A stretch of DNA of 61,486 nt from Oligoflexia bacterium (lineage in GTDB: Bacteria; Bdellovibrionota; UBA1018): assembly GCA_903895855.1 (NCBI GenBank), contig CAITVN010000175.1, positions 1-61,486 of the forward strand, read 5' to 3'. The first letter of the stretch is position 1; each line of letters starts with the position of its first letter. The notes under the pieces were generated by a model. That model saw nothing but the letters and a program-made list of their open reading frames with translations, was not told the DNA's origin and made no database searches. Positions 25,789-34,659 of the stretch are shown here, piece after piece. Both the position numbers and the translations under genes were made by a program.

Positions 25789-26190
25789 ATGGCTGAACCA
25801 TCAGAAATCGAACTCGAATCGGCATTACTTCAGACATCAGCCCCCGATTGTATTTTGGCTGCTGTCTTTGAAGACGAACAACCCCCACTCAGAATTGCCG
25901 GAAAGCTCGACTGGAAGTCACATGGTTTCATTTCGGCGCTTTTTAAAGAAAAAAAGCTAAAAGGCACGAAAGGTGAGCTCACTTTGATTCCTTTGGCCTA
26001 CTTTCCTAACAAAATCGTCAAGGTTCTGACGGTCGGGTTTGGTACTTCTCACAGCCAATTGTCTCCAACTGATAAGAAGAGTTTACGAGATCAAATTAAA
26101 CACCTAAAATTGAAAAAGGTCGCACTTTCAAAGAGCGACTTTGGTTCAATCGACTTAGGTGAGGAGATCTCGATTACTTGGATCGTTTAG
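25789..26190 (+). CDS. Small protein resembling the N-terminal domain of M17 leucyl aminopeptidase
   Basis: This 133-residue protein has the pattern of the M17 peptidase N-terminal domain: LDWKSHGFISALFKEKKLKGTKGELTLIPL, then IVKVLTVGFGTSHS, with a terminal ISITWIV strand. It lacks the metal-dependent catalytic domain, so it cannot be a peptidase by itself. The resemblance is moderate. It begins 17 bp after nusB and overlaps the next unknown gene by 13 bp, heading a run of small coupled genes. Confidence 0.6.
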   Translation: MAEPSEIELESALLQTSAPDCILAAVFEDEQPPLRIAGKLDWKSHGFISALFKEKKLKGTKGELTLIPLAYFPNKIVKVLTVGFGTSHSQLSPTDKKSLRDQIKHLKLKKVALSKSDFGSIDLGEEISITWIV

Positions 26191-26834
26191 AAAACAAGAA
26201 AGAAGACAGCGTAAATAAGTTCGATCTTTTGCGACAGCTCTCTGATGAGCTGATCTCTTTGTCTGCTCGATATGAAAGTTTTGTTCCGGGAACCAGAAAA
26301 AGCCAAAACGAAATTTTAGTTTTTCTTGGAAAACTTAGTCAGGTAACCGCGACAAGCCTCGAACCCAAACCGCCCGAGCCTAGTCTATTAGATGCCGCTC
26401 ACGATCTGGTTCCGAGTCTAAGTTCTTCAAGGCATTCAACCATTGACCTACACGAGCCCGCCAACGTCGACGAAACTCTCGTCACGGTGACTTCACAGCG
26501 AATCGCTGAGGCCGCTCGAATCGCGGCGACAGCTTCGCTTTCACGGCCTGCCGCCCAAAAAATCGAATTGAAAACCGAGTCGAAAACCCAACCGAAAGTT
26601 CAACACAGTTCGAAAGCAATCAATGATGACATTCTAAAAGCGCTGCTTGGGCTTGCCAAAAGAAAAGGGGTCACCCAACCGACCCGACGCGCCCAACCGA
26701 AAAGCAATCGATTTTCACAGTCACCGACTCCCACTGTAAATTATTCGAACGTTGAAATGACCTGGACAAGATCAAGCACTGATTCAACCGCAATTTTGAA
26801 ATCTCGAAAACGCGATGAACCTCAAAAAAAATAA
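26178..26834 (+). CDS. Hypothetical protein, helical N-terminus and low-complexity basic tail
   Basis: No family is recognised. The first ~55 residues predict helices (KFDLLRQLSDELISLSARYESF), and the rest is Ser/Thr/Lys/Pro-rich, probably disordered, ending strongly basic (SRKRDEPQKK). The start appears to be TTG 26178, with GAGGAG 11-17 bases upstream and overlap with the previous gene, implying translational coupling. It also overlaps the next gene by 20 bp. A nucleic-acid or membrane-contact role is possible, but nothing proves it. Confidence 0.55.
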   Translation: MDRLENKKEDSVNKFDLLRQLSDELISLSARYESFVPGTRKSQNEILVFLGKLSQVTATSLEPKPPEPSLLDAAHDLVPSLSSSRHSTIDLHEPANVDETLVTVTSQRIAEAARIAATASLSRPAAQKIELKTESKTQPKVQHSSKAINDDILKALLGLAKRKGVTQPTRRAQPKSNRFSQSPTPTVNYSNVEMTWTRSSTDSTAILKSRKRDEPQKK

Positions 26835-27516
26835 GATCGAACCAAACAAAATTCAACACACTAAAGTCGTTTCAGAACTGATCAAGCAACTACTTTGTCT
26901 TCGTGAAACCGATTTCGCACTTCACCGCGAACTTTCGGTGATTATTGACCCTGACCAACCCATCAAACCAGTCAACTCGAAGTATAGTTTAATTGAACAA
27001 ACGCAGATTCTAGAGTTCAAGAACGCCTCTCACTCGTTTCCTCGCACCTTTACTGAGCCATTCTCTGAGTTCTTTTCGAGATTACCTGCAACCCTCTCCG
27101 CAAAAGCCACCTTACAGTTCGCGCATGAGGTAGAGGCTCTATTCGACCTCACTCGCTCAGATAAATTCTGGGAACGTCGCATTCTCTCACTATTCACGCA
27201 CTCCGCCTTTCAATCTCCACAAGCTGAGCATTCGCACGCCCAGGGATTTCGCCTCGACATCGAAGTACCGGTCGAACGAATTGAAGCACTCCATGCAACT
27301 CTTTTGCAGCAGATTCACCCGGTCTGGCCTTTTTTGTGGGTAACCTCTGGAAATAACGCTGCAAATCAATTTCAAGGCATGAAAACGTGGCGCGGCTCAT
27401 GGTACTTCCTCACAATCGATTGCATTGATCGCCCAACTTTCATAAACACAGTCGCATTCATCAAGCAGACTGAGTTGCCGTGGAAGTGGGATTTCATGGA
27501 AATAACTCTCAGTTAA
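26815..27516 (+). CDS. Hypothetical cytoplasmic protein (233 aa)
   Basis: No family is recognised. The protein is soluble, without signal or membrane segments; the C-terminal half is rich in Trp and aromatic residues (HPVWPFLWVTSG, MKTWRGSWYFLTIDC, LPWKWDFMEITLS), suggesting a compact beta-containing domain. The start overlaps the preceding gene by 20 bp, so the two proteins are likely made together. Confidence 0.6.
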   Translation: MNLKKNKIEPNKIQHTKVVSELIKQLLCLRETDFALHRELSVIIDPDQPIKPVNSKYSLIEQTQILEFKNASHSFPRTFTEPFSEFFSRLPATLSAKATLQFAHEVEALFDLTRSDKFWERRILSLFTHSAFQSPQAEHSHAQGFRLDIEVPVERIEALHATLLQQIHPVWPFLWVTSGNNAANQFQGMKTWRGSWYFLTIDCIDRPTFINTVAFIKQTELPWKWDFMEITLS

Positions 27517-27561
27517 GCCTCGCTGCTCAAACAGTGGGCGTTGATTTTTATTGGGGGTACT

Positions 27562-28227
27562 ATGCAAGTGTCCGACTTTTTAGCGGACTTTTTAGCGACT
27601 AAAGCAAAAGTACTAGGGCACATCGCCCTGGCCCATAGCGAAGTCAAAGCAGTTAACGCAGTGCGTCTAGTTAATCGAGAACTACTTCTCAACAACAAAT
27701 ATTTAATTTCAACACACCAAGCACTTCACGCCCCCCTCTCTCTGATCGATCACTCCGACCCCCCAGGCCGAGTCTCAAAGCGGGTTGGATCGGCCAACGT
27801 TTACGGGTCTGCTCACGAGTCGCCCTATGATGCCATCGATCAGGCCTTGCTAGGCTCAGGCGTGTCGGGCGAATTGCAAGACGAACTTCTTTGCTCACCT
27901 TTTTACCGTCTGATCATCGAGTCAGAGACGCACTCATTAGACTCACGATTCGACTCAACTGCCGTCATCGAACTTGCTTGTGAATTTGGCAAGCAGTGGT
28001 CAACCCGAATTCAAGACGCCGTGCGGAGTGGGCTCGCAAACCCACTGAGCTCAACCAAAGCAACTGCCAACTGGGTCGACAATTCGGTTGAAAGAACAAC
28101 AGAAACCCAAGCCATCGGATTTTACTGGCTAAGATTTCGAGTTGAAACCTTGAGACGATCTGGGCATTCGCCACTCGTCATGGTCAATCGAGCCGGGACA
28201 GACTTTTCAATGACGCCTGATCATTAA
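27562..28227 (+). CDS. Hypothetical protein (221 aa)
   Basis: No family is recognised. ATG 27562 has GGGGG five bases upstream; TTG 27541 is a less likely start. The protein is soluble and mostly helical (DFLADFLATKAKVLGHIALAHSEVKAV; ELACEFGKQWSTRIQDAVRSGL). It is the last of the four unknown genes after nusB, separated from the previous one by 45 bp. Confidence 0.55.
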   Translation: MQVSDFLADFLATKAKVLGHIALAHSEVKAVNAVRLVNRELLLNNKYLISTHQALHAPLSLIDHSDPPGRVSKRVGSANVYGSAHESPYDAIDQALLGSGVSGELQDELLCSPFYRLIIESETHSLDSRFDSTAVIELACEFGKQWSTRIQDAVRSGLANPLSSTKATANWVDNSVERTTETQAIGFYWLRFRVETLRRSGHSPLVMVNRAGTDFSMTPDH

Positions 28228-28341
28228 CCCGCCTGACCCCACCTGTTTTCTACTCTAAGATCAGATTTACTTATTTAAACACCCCATTTACACTAAATGA
28301 GTAGATTGACTCTAATTATTCAACCGTGGGGTACCCTAATA

Positions 28342-29016
28342 ATGAAATTTACTTTTACGCGCTTGTTAACGATCGGGCTTGTTCTGTCACTGACTTTATT
28401 CTCCTCATTTGGCTTGGCCTTCACCTTTGTGCCTAATCTGATGAGTAACGCGATTAAAGGAAAAGTCATTCTTCCGGGAAAATACATGACGCCTGAGGCA
28501 ATTGAAGAGGCAGCAAAGGTTTTGAAAAAAACGACCCCCGAGTGGAACAGCTACTTACTCGAAAAATATGTTTATCCAGGTACAGCAGAAATCTGTGAAC
28601 GCTATAGCGCCCCGTACACCGATGTCAATGACAAGGCAAAGACCATCGCGATAACCAATGCCAATTTTGGAATGAATGTTTTTGATCCTGGAAATGGTAA
28701 GAAATGCCTTAATCTCTTTGCAAACGCAACCACCACTTCATGCGTCGAAACTGTCAAAAACTCCGGAAAAGACAATTTTACAAAGGCCATTCAAGACCTT
28801 TCTAAATCAACTAACCAATTTACCTCCCGCAAAATCCATATTCCAGAATTGAAAGCCATCTATGACAAAGCTTATGGCCCATTTGCCACAACCAAGACGC
28901 AAGAAATGAAAGCCGATTTCGATCAACTGTCTACTTGCCCAGGTGGCACAGACAAGTCATATGCCGATCAGATGAAGAAACTCGTTGATGCGGCTAGTGT
29001 TAATGCCAACTGGTGA
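28342..29016 (+). CDS. Small exported protein of unknown function
   Basis: A 224-residue protein with a clear signal peptide (MKFTFTRLLTIGLVLSLTLFSSFGLA, cleavage before FTF). The mature part is mostly helical, with four Cys (EICERY, KKCLNL, TSCVET, STCPGG) that could form two disulphides. ATG 28342 is preferred over an upstream start at 28297 because it begins the signal peptide. It converges on polA with a 32-bp gap. Confidence 0.65.
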   Translation: MKFTFTRLLTIGLVLSLTLFSSFGLAFTFVPNLMSNAIKGKVILPGKYMTPEAIEEAAKVLKKTTPEWNSYLLEKYVYPGTAEICERYSAPYTDVNDKAKTIAITNANFGMNVFDPGNGKKCLNLFANATTTSCVETVKNSGKDNFTKAIQDLSKSTNQFTSRKIHIPELKAIYDKAYGPFATTKTQEMKADFDQLSTCPGGTDKSYADQMKKLVDAASVNANW

Positions 29017-29048
29017 TGTCCGACGCTACTTGCGACGCTAAGTACCAC

Positions 29049-31907
29049 TCACATCGCGTTCCAATTATCACCCCAACCCAGGTTGACCTTGAGAGGAACC
29101 TTGAGTTTCGCCGCGTTTTCCATGACTGACGTGACTAACGACTTCACCGCTTCGAGTTCGCCGTGCACACAATCGAGCACAATTTCATCGTGAACTTGAA
29201 TGATCATCTGCGACTTGAGCTGATCGGCTTTTAGCTTTTCAGCAAGCTCAATCATGGCAATTTTGACCAAGTCTGCAGCCGTACCTTGAATCGGTGAATT
29301 CATCGCCATTCGCTCGGCCATCGCGCGAAGCAGGTGGTTTTTGCTATTGATGTCTTGAAGGGTTCTTCGTCTGCCAAAGAGAGTTTCAGAATAACCTAGC
29401 TCTTTGGCTTTTTCGATTGAGGCATCGAGAAAATTCTTAACTCCACGGTAGCGCTCAAAGTACCGGTCGATCATTTCTTTTGCCTGCTTACGAGAAATGT
29501 GAAGTTCTTCGGCTAAGCCGAACGCCGTCTTGCCATACATCAATCCAAAGTTAATGGCCTTAGCAAGCGACCGCTGCTCGTCACTCACCTCTTCTAACGT
29601 GGCACCAAAAATTTCTGCGGCGGTTCGCTTGTGAACATCTTGATCACGACGAAAGGCATCGAGAAGATCGAGGTCATCGCTAAAATGTGCGAGAAGCCTG
29701 AGCTCAATCTGGCTGTAATCAGCACTGAGTAACGTGTTGCCAGGTGATGGCAAGAATGCTTGCCGAATCATTCGACCTCGGCGAGAACGAATCGGAATAT
29801 TTTGCAGATTGGGCTCGGTGCACGATAACCGGCCAGTGGCCGCCACGGTCTGGTGAAAACTCGTGTGAATTTTACCCGTCTTGCGATCACGCATTCGCGG
29901 CAACGGATCAACATAAGTGCCCTTGAGTTTTGAGATCTCTCGATACTCAAGCAGTAAGCGCGGCACTTCATGAAGCGAACTCAAGGTTTCTAAAACCTCG
30001 GCGTTAGTCGAATACCCCGTTTTGGTCTTCGACTGAACGGGAAGCCCCAGTTGATCAAACAACAAAACAGCCAATTGCTTTGGTGAGTTGAGATTCACAG
30101 GCTCAGGTGAGAATTTTAAAGAAAATTCTTGCACCTTTTTTTCGATTTCTTCGAGTTCTAGCCCAAAGTCTTTCGAAATTTGCGTTAACCAATCGGTGTC
30201 GAGACATACCCCCGCTCTTTCCATGTCGCTCAAGACTGTCACTAGCGGCATGTCAATTTCAGAGAAAACTCTCATCAGTGACCACTTTGAATCGATCGCC
30301 GAACTGCCTTGGCTCTTCGCGGTCAGCTCGAAACTCAAGCGATTCCACAACTCCATCGCGACCCAAGCATCTTCAGCTGAGTACTTGGTCGCTTTTTCAA
30401 TGGGTACGTCATCAAAACGAATCTGATTTTTACCCTGTCCACAGACTTCTTCGTAGGTCAGAACTTTGTAGTTCAAATACTTTTCAGCCAAAACACTCAA
30501 ATTGTGCCTGCCCTCGGGGTCAATCACATAGGCGGCGATCATCGTATCTGCAGCGATACCTTGAGCGTTGATCTGTGATTCTCTTAACACGCTAAAATCG
30601 TACTTCAGATTTTGACCAATCTTCCTAATGTTGGCGTCTTCTAGAATTGGCCGAAGCGTAGCAATCGCCCAATCGTAATCGAGCTGTGGGGTCATGAGAT
30701 CGCGATGCGCTAGCGGAATGTAGTAAGCATCAAGACTCTGATCATCCTGAGAGTCACGCGAAGACCTACGAACACAAATCGAGATTCCGACGATTGCAGC
30801 CTCTCGACAATTCAAAGAAGTGGTTTCAAGATCAACCGCGAACTCGCCCATCTGCCTGATGGTCGCAATCAAGTCTGTGAGCGCCGCTTGAGTATTCAAT
30901 GTCTTGAACTCAGGAACCACCAATCGTGTCGTGCCTACCGAAGTGGTGTCTCCTGATTTCGTAACAGCCGGGCTTTCCTCATGCATCAGCTCAAGTTGCG
31001 CGCCATCAGATGCTGAACGCTCTTGCACATCGCGTTCTGGGTAGATTTGATTCCATTTTTTTTGAAGGCTATCAAAACCCAATTTTTTCAATAACTCGGT
31101 ACAAGTCTCAGTCATTTGAAATCGGTAATTGAGCGCGTCTAAAAAACTCACGCCAGGCAATTCACAATCTGACTTCAAGGTTACCAACTCGTATGACAAC
31201 TGAGCCGTTTTTTCTTGCTCAACTAGAGTGATTCCTTTTTTTCCGGCGATTTTTCCGTCTTTAGCAGCCGTCAAAACGCCTGCTAACGTCTGATACAATT
31301 TGATGAGTTCAACAGCCGACTTCGGCCCAATGCCGTCAACGCCCGGAATGTGATCTGACGAATCACCGATCAACGCTAAGTAGTCGCGAATTTGCCCGGG
31401 TGTGACCTGAAATTTCTCGACCACTTCAGCGGGCCCGTACCGTTTGTCGTTCATGGTGTCCCAAACGGTGACTCGATCATTCACCAATTGCATAAGGTCT
31501 TTATCACCGGTCACGATCACCACTCGATTGTTGGGCGATTTGGCTGTCCACTGCACAGTTAAAGTTGCAATCAGGTCATCGGCTTCAACCCCGGCCTTTC
31601 GCACGTTAGGAATCTTGAGTGACTGAATGAGCTCATCAATGCGCGCAAACTGCGGAATCAACTCTTCTGGCGGCGCGGCACGGTTCGCTTTATAATCAGC
31701 GTAAACCAGCTCGCGAAAAGAGGGTTCTTTCGAATCGAATGTCACGCAAATATGCGTGGGCTTAGCGGCATCAAAAAGCTTCGCCATCATTGTCGCAACG
31801 CCAAAGACTGCATTGGTGGGTTCGCCACCCGGACTGCTCAAGTGACGAATGGCATAAAAGGCTCTGAAAATAAACGAACTGATATCAACGAGATAAAGGG
31901 TTTCCAT
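29049..31907 (-). CDS. polA: DNA polymerase I
   Basis: The 952-residue protein carries all three modules. The 5'-3' nuclease (residues ~1-290) has VTFDSKEPSFR, the helix-3 motif (KANRAAPPE) and VDGIGPKSA. The 3'-5' exonuclease appears intact, with FAVDLETTS, IGQNLKYD and YSAEDAW supplying acidic residues. The polymerase has ADYSQIELRLLAH (motif A), AKAINFGLMYG (fingers) and QVHDEIVLD (motif C). It works in Okazaki fragment maturation and repair. The upstream gap holds a large base-paired element (31977-32185). Confidence 0.98.
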   Translation of the reverse strand: METLYLVDISSFIFRAFYAIRHLSSPGGEPTNAVFGVATMMAKLFDAAKPTHICVTFDSKEPSFRELVYADYKANRAAPPEELIPQFARIDELIQSLKIPNVRKAGVEADDLIATLTVQWTAKSPNNRVVIVTGDKDLMQLVNDRVTVWDTMNDKRYGPAEVVEKFQVTPGQIRDYLALIGDSSDHIPGVDGIGPKSAVELIKLYQTLAGVLTAAKDGKIAGKKGITLVEQEKTAQLSYELVTLKSDCELPGVSFLDALNYRFQMTETCTELLKKLGFDSLQKKWNQIYPERDVQERSASDGAQLELMHEESPAVTKSGDTTSVGTTRLVVPEFKTLNTQAALTDLIATIRQMGEFAVDLETTSLNCREAAIVGISICVRRSSRDSQDDQSLDAYYIPLAHRDLMTPQLDYDWAIATLRPILEDANIRKIGQNLKYDFSVLRESQINAQGIAADTMIAAYVIDPEGRHNLSVLAEKYLNYKVLTYEEVCGQGKNQIRFDDVPIEKATKYSAEDAWVAMELWNRLSFELTAKSQGSSAIDSKWSLMRVFSEIDMPLVTVLSDMERAGVCLDTDWLTQISKDFGLELEEIEKKVQEFSLKFSPEPVNLNSPKQLAVLLFDQLGLPVQSKTKTGYSTNAEVLETLSSLHEVPRLLLEYREISKLKGTYVDPLPRMRDRKTGKIHTSFHQTVAATGRLSCTEPNLQNIPIRSRRGRMIRQAFLPSPGNTLLSADYSQIELRLLAHFSDDLDLLDAFRRDQDVHKRTAAEIFGATLEEVSDEQRSLAKAINFGLMYGKTAFGLAEELHISRKQAKEMIDRYFERYRGVKNFLDASIEKAKELGYSETLFGRRRTLQDINSKNHLLRAMAERMAMNSPIQGTAADLVKIAMIELAEKLKADQLKSQMIIQVHDEIVLDCVHGELEAVKSLVTSVMENAAKLKVPLKVNLGWGDNWNAM

Positions 31908-31976
31908 GTGATGAGTCTTGAGTTACTCGATCCGGGTTCATGAAGCACGCGTAGAGTTAAGCCGATGTGATTTATT

Positions 31977-32185
31977 CTGATTCGGCCCTTAGCTTTTCTT
32001 GAAACTCAGCAACCGGCTTAAAATCAGCGACATAAAAAACGGGACCGCTTCGCGCGTTAGCCTGCCCTTACGTATTTTATGGCACAACTAAGCTGTTCTA
32101 ATCTTTTGGACTCTGGCGTCGCATGGAGGCGACAAAAGCCCGCGAAAACCTGATGTTTGCTCCAAAAGATTAGGTACCGAATCAG
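31977..32185. other. Strongly base-paired intergenic element, candidate structured RNA or mobile-element remnant
   Basis: Outer arms CTGATTCGG (31977-31985) and CCGAATCAG (32177-32185) are perfectly complementary and enclose ~190 bases. Inside are a perfect 13-bp stem (32098-32110 with 32161-32173) and, within its loop, GTCGC/GCGAC (near 32118-32133). The minus-strand form begins 5 bp after the RDD stop and ends 70 bp before polA, so it would lie between the two genes in one transcript. No match to tmRNA, 4.5S, RNase P or 6S RNA was recognised and there is no poly-T tail. The strand is unknown. Confidence 0.5.
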
Positions 32186-32190
32186 AGCGT

Positions 32191-32655
32191 TTATTGTTGG
32201 CGAGAGCGAATCGAAACCACGTCTGTTTGCCCCATCACATCACCCAATCGGTGCCCCGTGTCGACTTTTACCATGAGGTAAATTTCAAGCGCCATGAGAG
32301 GAATGCCTATCAACGTCAAAATGACCCAACCCCATAGCGGAATAATGGCAAAAAAGGTAACTACCCCTACCGGAGCATTTCGCATGATCGAATCACGAAG
32401 ATCGGCCGGTTCTTGCCTCACTTGATTGATGACCTGCAAACCAAAGAGTTTTTTTCCGATGCTTTGGCCCTTCCATTTATCGTGCGGAATACCGTCAGCA
32501 ACCAAAGAGTAAGCAAACCCCAAAAGCGGCCCCAATGGATAAGGCAATAGCAACGCCACAAAGATCACCAGAAAGAGGTCGACCAGTTTCGCTGCTACTC
32601 GGTGCACAACGTTTACCTTGTGCGAATGTTCAATGCTGGGCAAGACGGCAAGCAC
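32191..32655 (-). CDS. RDD-family membrane protein
   Basis: A 154-residue inner-membrane protein with about three to four hydrophobic segments. RVAAKLVDLFLV gives the Arg-Asp that names the family, and the second signature WKGQSIGKKLFGLQVI is present, as is a late GHRLGDVMGQTDVV. Family members may move ions or small molecules; the substrate is unknown. The start is GTG 32655 with AGGAG upstream. It is divergent from trxA. Confidence 0.88.
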   Translation of the reverse strand: MLAVLPSIEHSHKVNVVHRVAAKLVDLFLVIFVALLLPYPLGPLLGFAYSLVADGIPHDKWKGQSIGKKLFGLQVINQVRQEPADLRDSIMRNAPVGVVTFFAIIPLWGWVILTLIGIPLMALEIYLMVKVDTGHRLGDVMGQTDVVSIRSRQQ

Positions 32656-32727
32656 GTTAAATTTTCTCCTACTTTCTTAGTTTCACCGATTGATCACGAT
32701 TTCAAAAGGTGATAATTGTGCCTACCT

Positions 32728-33060
32728 ATGGCAAATTCAAAAAATGTGACAGTAGCTACCGACGCAAACTTTGAAACCGAAGTAAAACAGGCCAAAGGAT
32801 TGACTCTAGTTGATTTTTGGGCTGAATGGTGTGGCCCTTGCCGTCTATTGTCGCCCACGATTGATGCTTTAGCCGACGAAAACGTCGGAAACCTCAAAGT
32901 GATGAAAATGAACGTCGATGAAAATCCGAACACCCCATCACAGTTTCACATTCGAGGAATTCCCACTGTGATTCTCTTTAAAAACGGCCAAATGGTCGAA
33001 CAAATCGTTGGAATGCAGCCAAAAGACGCCTTCATGAACGTCATCAATCGCAATAAGTAG
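32728..33060 (+). CDS. trxA: Thioredoxin
   Basis: A 110-residue cytoplasmic disulphide reductase with the active site WCGPC (C35, C38), VDFWAEWC before it, and the cis-Pro segment GIPTVILFKNGQ. ATG 32728 is preferred over TTG 32716. The stop codon TAG is formed partly by a MITE-like element inserted there; the restored pre-insertion site would also read AAG TAG, so the protein end was not changed. Confidence 0.97.
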   Translation: MANSKNVTVATDANFETEVKQAKGLTLVDFWAEWCGPCRLLSPTIDALADENVGNLKVMKMNVDENPNTPSQFHIRGIPTVILFKNGQMVEQIVGMQPKDAFMNVINRNK

Positions 33061-33200
33061 TCGCTACCCCGAAATGCCTTTTTTGGCTTGATACTTCGTC
33101 AGTTTTTCAAAAAAAATCCTCACATACCTTGTGTATGCTGCGGTATTTTTTTGAAAAGCTTCCTCGTCTGAAGCCAAAAATCCTATTTCGGGGTAGCGAC
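33060..33200. mobile_element. MITE-like element: 16-bp perfect terminal inverted repeats and target duplication
   Basis: The ends are exact reverse complements (33060-33075 GTCGCTACCCCGAAAT; 33185-33200). The inner arms continue as an imperfect inverted repeat, so the whole ~141 bp would fold into one long hairpin. It is flanked by the direct repeat TAAGTA (33054-33059 and 33201-33206), which extends to TAAGTAGTC on both sides if the terminal GTC is counted. Removing one copy restores an uninterrupted trxA end, supporting insertion. There is no coding capacity, so movement would need a transposase elsewhere. Confidence 0.7.
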
Positions 33201-33324
33201 TAAGTAGTCAATAATTTTGGCTGAAACCGCTTTACTCGCCAAGAAAATGACTACCCCCGAGCCTTAGTGTTGTGGCAGCGATCACTCATTATCTCACTAA
33301 TCTCTTGATCACCTTATAAAACCT

Positions 33325-33354
33325 TTGACCTTCATATCGCGGGCGCGTTATCCT
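33325..33354 (+). promoter_or_regulatory. Possible promoter for the ExbB/ExbD operon
   Basis: TTGACC (33325-33330) and TATCCT (33349-33354) are separated by 18 bp and lie about 65 bp upstream of the ExbB-like start. The remaining gap (33201-33324) shows nothing else recognisable. Confidence 0.4.
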
Positions 33355-33419
33355 TTTGTTATAGAAGAAGTAAATGCTTTCTCAAACTGAACTCTCTCAA
33401 GGAAGGAGAAAACAAGCTC

Positions 33420-34088
33420 ATGGAATCTCAGAGCTTAATTCACCAAATCATTTCAGGTTTTCAAACTGGCGGCCCTTGGATGGTCTTCATTGCCGTCAGC
33501 TTCACCCTTTCGATCGCCTTCACCCTAGAGCGCTTTATTCGCCTGTTCTTTCAATACAGTGCCGATGGCCCTTCGTTCATGTTTGAGGTACAAAAATACA
33601 TTTTGGCCAATGACATTGACGGTGCGATTCGCATTTGTAACGGCGCCGGCAAGGCCGCCCTACCCCGAGTGGTGAAAGCGGGTCTTCAACGCGCTTCACG
33701 CGATGAGACTCAGATTCAAAATGCCATCGATGCCGCAAGTCTCGAAGTCATTCCGAAACTCGAGCGTCGATTGTCTTATCTTTCACTGATCGCGAACATC
33801 GCGACCCTACTCGGCCTTCTCGGAACCATCAGCGGTTTGATCACTTCGTTCGCAGCCGTCGGTATGGCTGACCCCGAACAAAGACAGAAGATTCTCGCCA
33901 TCGGTATTTCTGAAGCCATGAATGCCACCGCATTCGGTCTGATTACCGCGATCTTCACCATGATCTCTCACAACATCATGGCCAATCGAGCCACTCAGAT
34001 TATTGAGCAAATCGATGAATTTGGCGTCAAACTCATGGACCTACTGTCATCACGCAAGTTCAAGCATTCTTCAGAATCAAACGAGTAA
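33420..34088 (+). CDS. MotA/TolQ/ExbB-family proton channel subunit (AglR-like)
   Basis: A 222-residue inner-membrane protein with three hydrophobic segments (about residues 15-37, 120-142, 160-185). The conserved helix pair SLIANIATLLGLLGTISGLITSF and ISEAMNATAFGLITAI matches TolQ/ExbB. It would form the pentameric stator that couples proton flow to movement. AAGGAG precedes ATG 33420. It is followed by two ExbD-type genes, the same composition as AglR-AglQ-AglS of Myxococcus gliding, which makes a motility or envelope-energy role likely. Confidence 0.9.
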   Translation: MESQSLIHQIISGFQTGGPWMVFIAVSFTLSIAFTLERFIRLFFQYSADGPSFMFEVQKYILANDIDGAIRICNGAGKAALPRVVKAGLQRASRDETQIQNAIDAASLEVIPKLERRLSYLSLIANIATLLGLLGTISGLITSFAAVGMADPEQRQKILAIGISEAMNATAFGLITAIFTMISHNIMANRATQIIEQIDEFGVKLMDLLSSRKFKHSSESNE

Positions 34089-34110
34089 GTTTTTGGAGGA
34101 ATTAACCTAA

Positions 34111-34659
34111 GTGTTTAGTCGACCAAGCCACAGAAGGCGCTCAAATACTGAAACTGTGCAACTTAACCTCGTGCCGATGCTCGATGCTATGGTCACCATG
34201 ATCAGCTTCTTGCTGTTCACCATGTCGTTCTTGCAGTTGGTGAGCATCGACTCACCGGTACCGAGAGCGTCGACAACCGAACTCGAAAAACAGCTAGCTG
34301 AAAAGCCCGTTCAATTGACGTTGAGCCTAAGAAAAGAAGAGTCTGAACTGTGGAGCCCGTTTGAACGCGTGCCTACCGTAACCATTAAGAATGCCGAACC
34401 CGGAAAGCCTGATATACGAGCCATTCACGACGCTTTGGTGAAAATCAAACAGCAATTTCCGAAAGAAATTCGCTTGATCTTGGTGCCTTATGCGACCATT
34501 CCGTATGACATCTTGATCGCACTCATGGACAACTCACGAACCCTCGAAACGACCGATGGCGCCGTGTTTTTAAAAAACGAACAAACGGGAGTCGATGAAC
34601 CAGTGAAAGTCCTTTTTCCTGAGCTCATTTTTGGAAATCTCCTCGGAGACAATGAATGA
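34111..34659 (+). CDS. ExbD/TolR-family protein (first of two)
   Basis: A 182-residue protein with a short basic cytoplasmic tail, one membrane helix and a periplasmic domain. LNLVPMLDAMVTMISFLLF contains the membrane Asp that carries protons. GTG 34111 is preceded by GGAGG. It pairs with the ExbB-like channel and overlaps the second ExbD gene by four bases (ATGA), so the three products are probably made in fixed ratio. Confidence 0.9.
   Translation: MFSRPSHRRRSNTETVQLNLVPMLDAMVTMISFLLFTMSFLQLVSIDSPVPRASTTELEKQLAEKPVQLTLSLRKEESELWSPFERVPTVTIKNAEPGKPDIRAIHDALVKIKQQFPKEIRLILVPYATIPYDILIALMDNSRTLETTDGAVFLKNEQTGVDEPVKVLFPELIFGNLLGDNE

Noticed and set aside
32079..32153. 24-residue frame within the structured element near polA
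   Set aside because: It lies across strong inverted repeats, has no ribosome site and is too short to support as a gene.
31977..32185. 6S RNA, tmRNA or 4.5S RNA
   Set aside because: The local 13-bp hairpin near one end does not fit the 6S rod, and there are no tRNA-like ends or SRP loop motifs.
33058..33202. Ordinary terminator of trxA
   Set aside because: The arms are far longer than a terminator, no T run follows the stem on either strand, and flanking direct repeats point to insertion.
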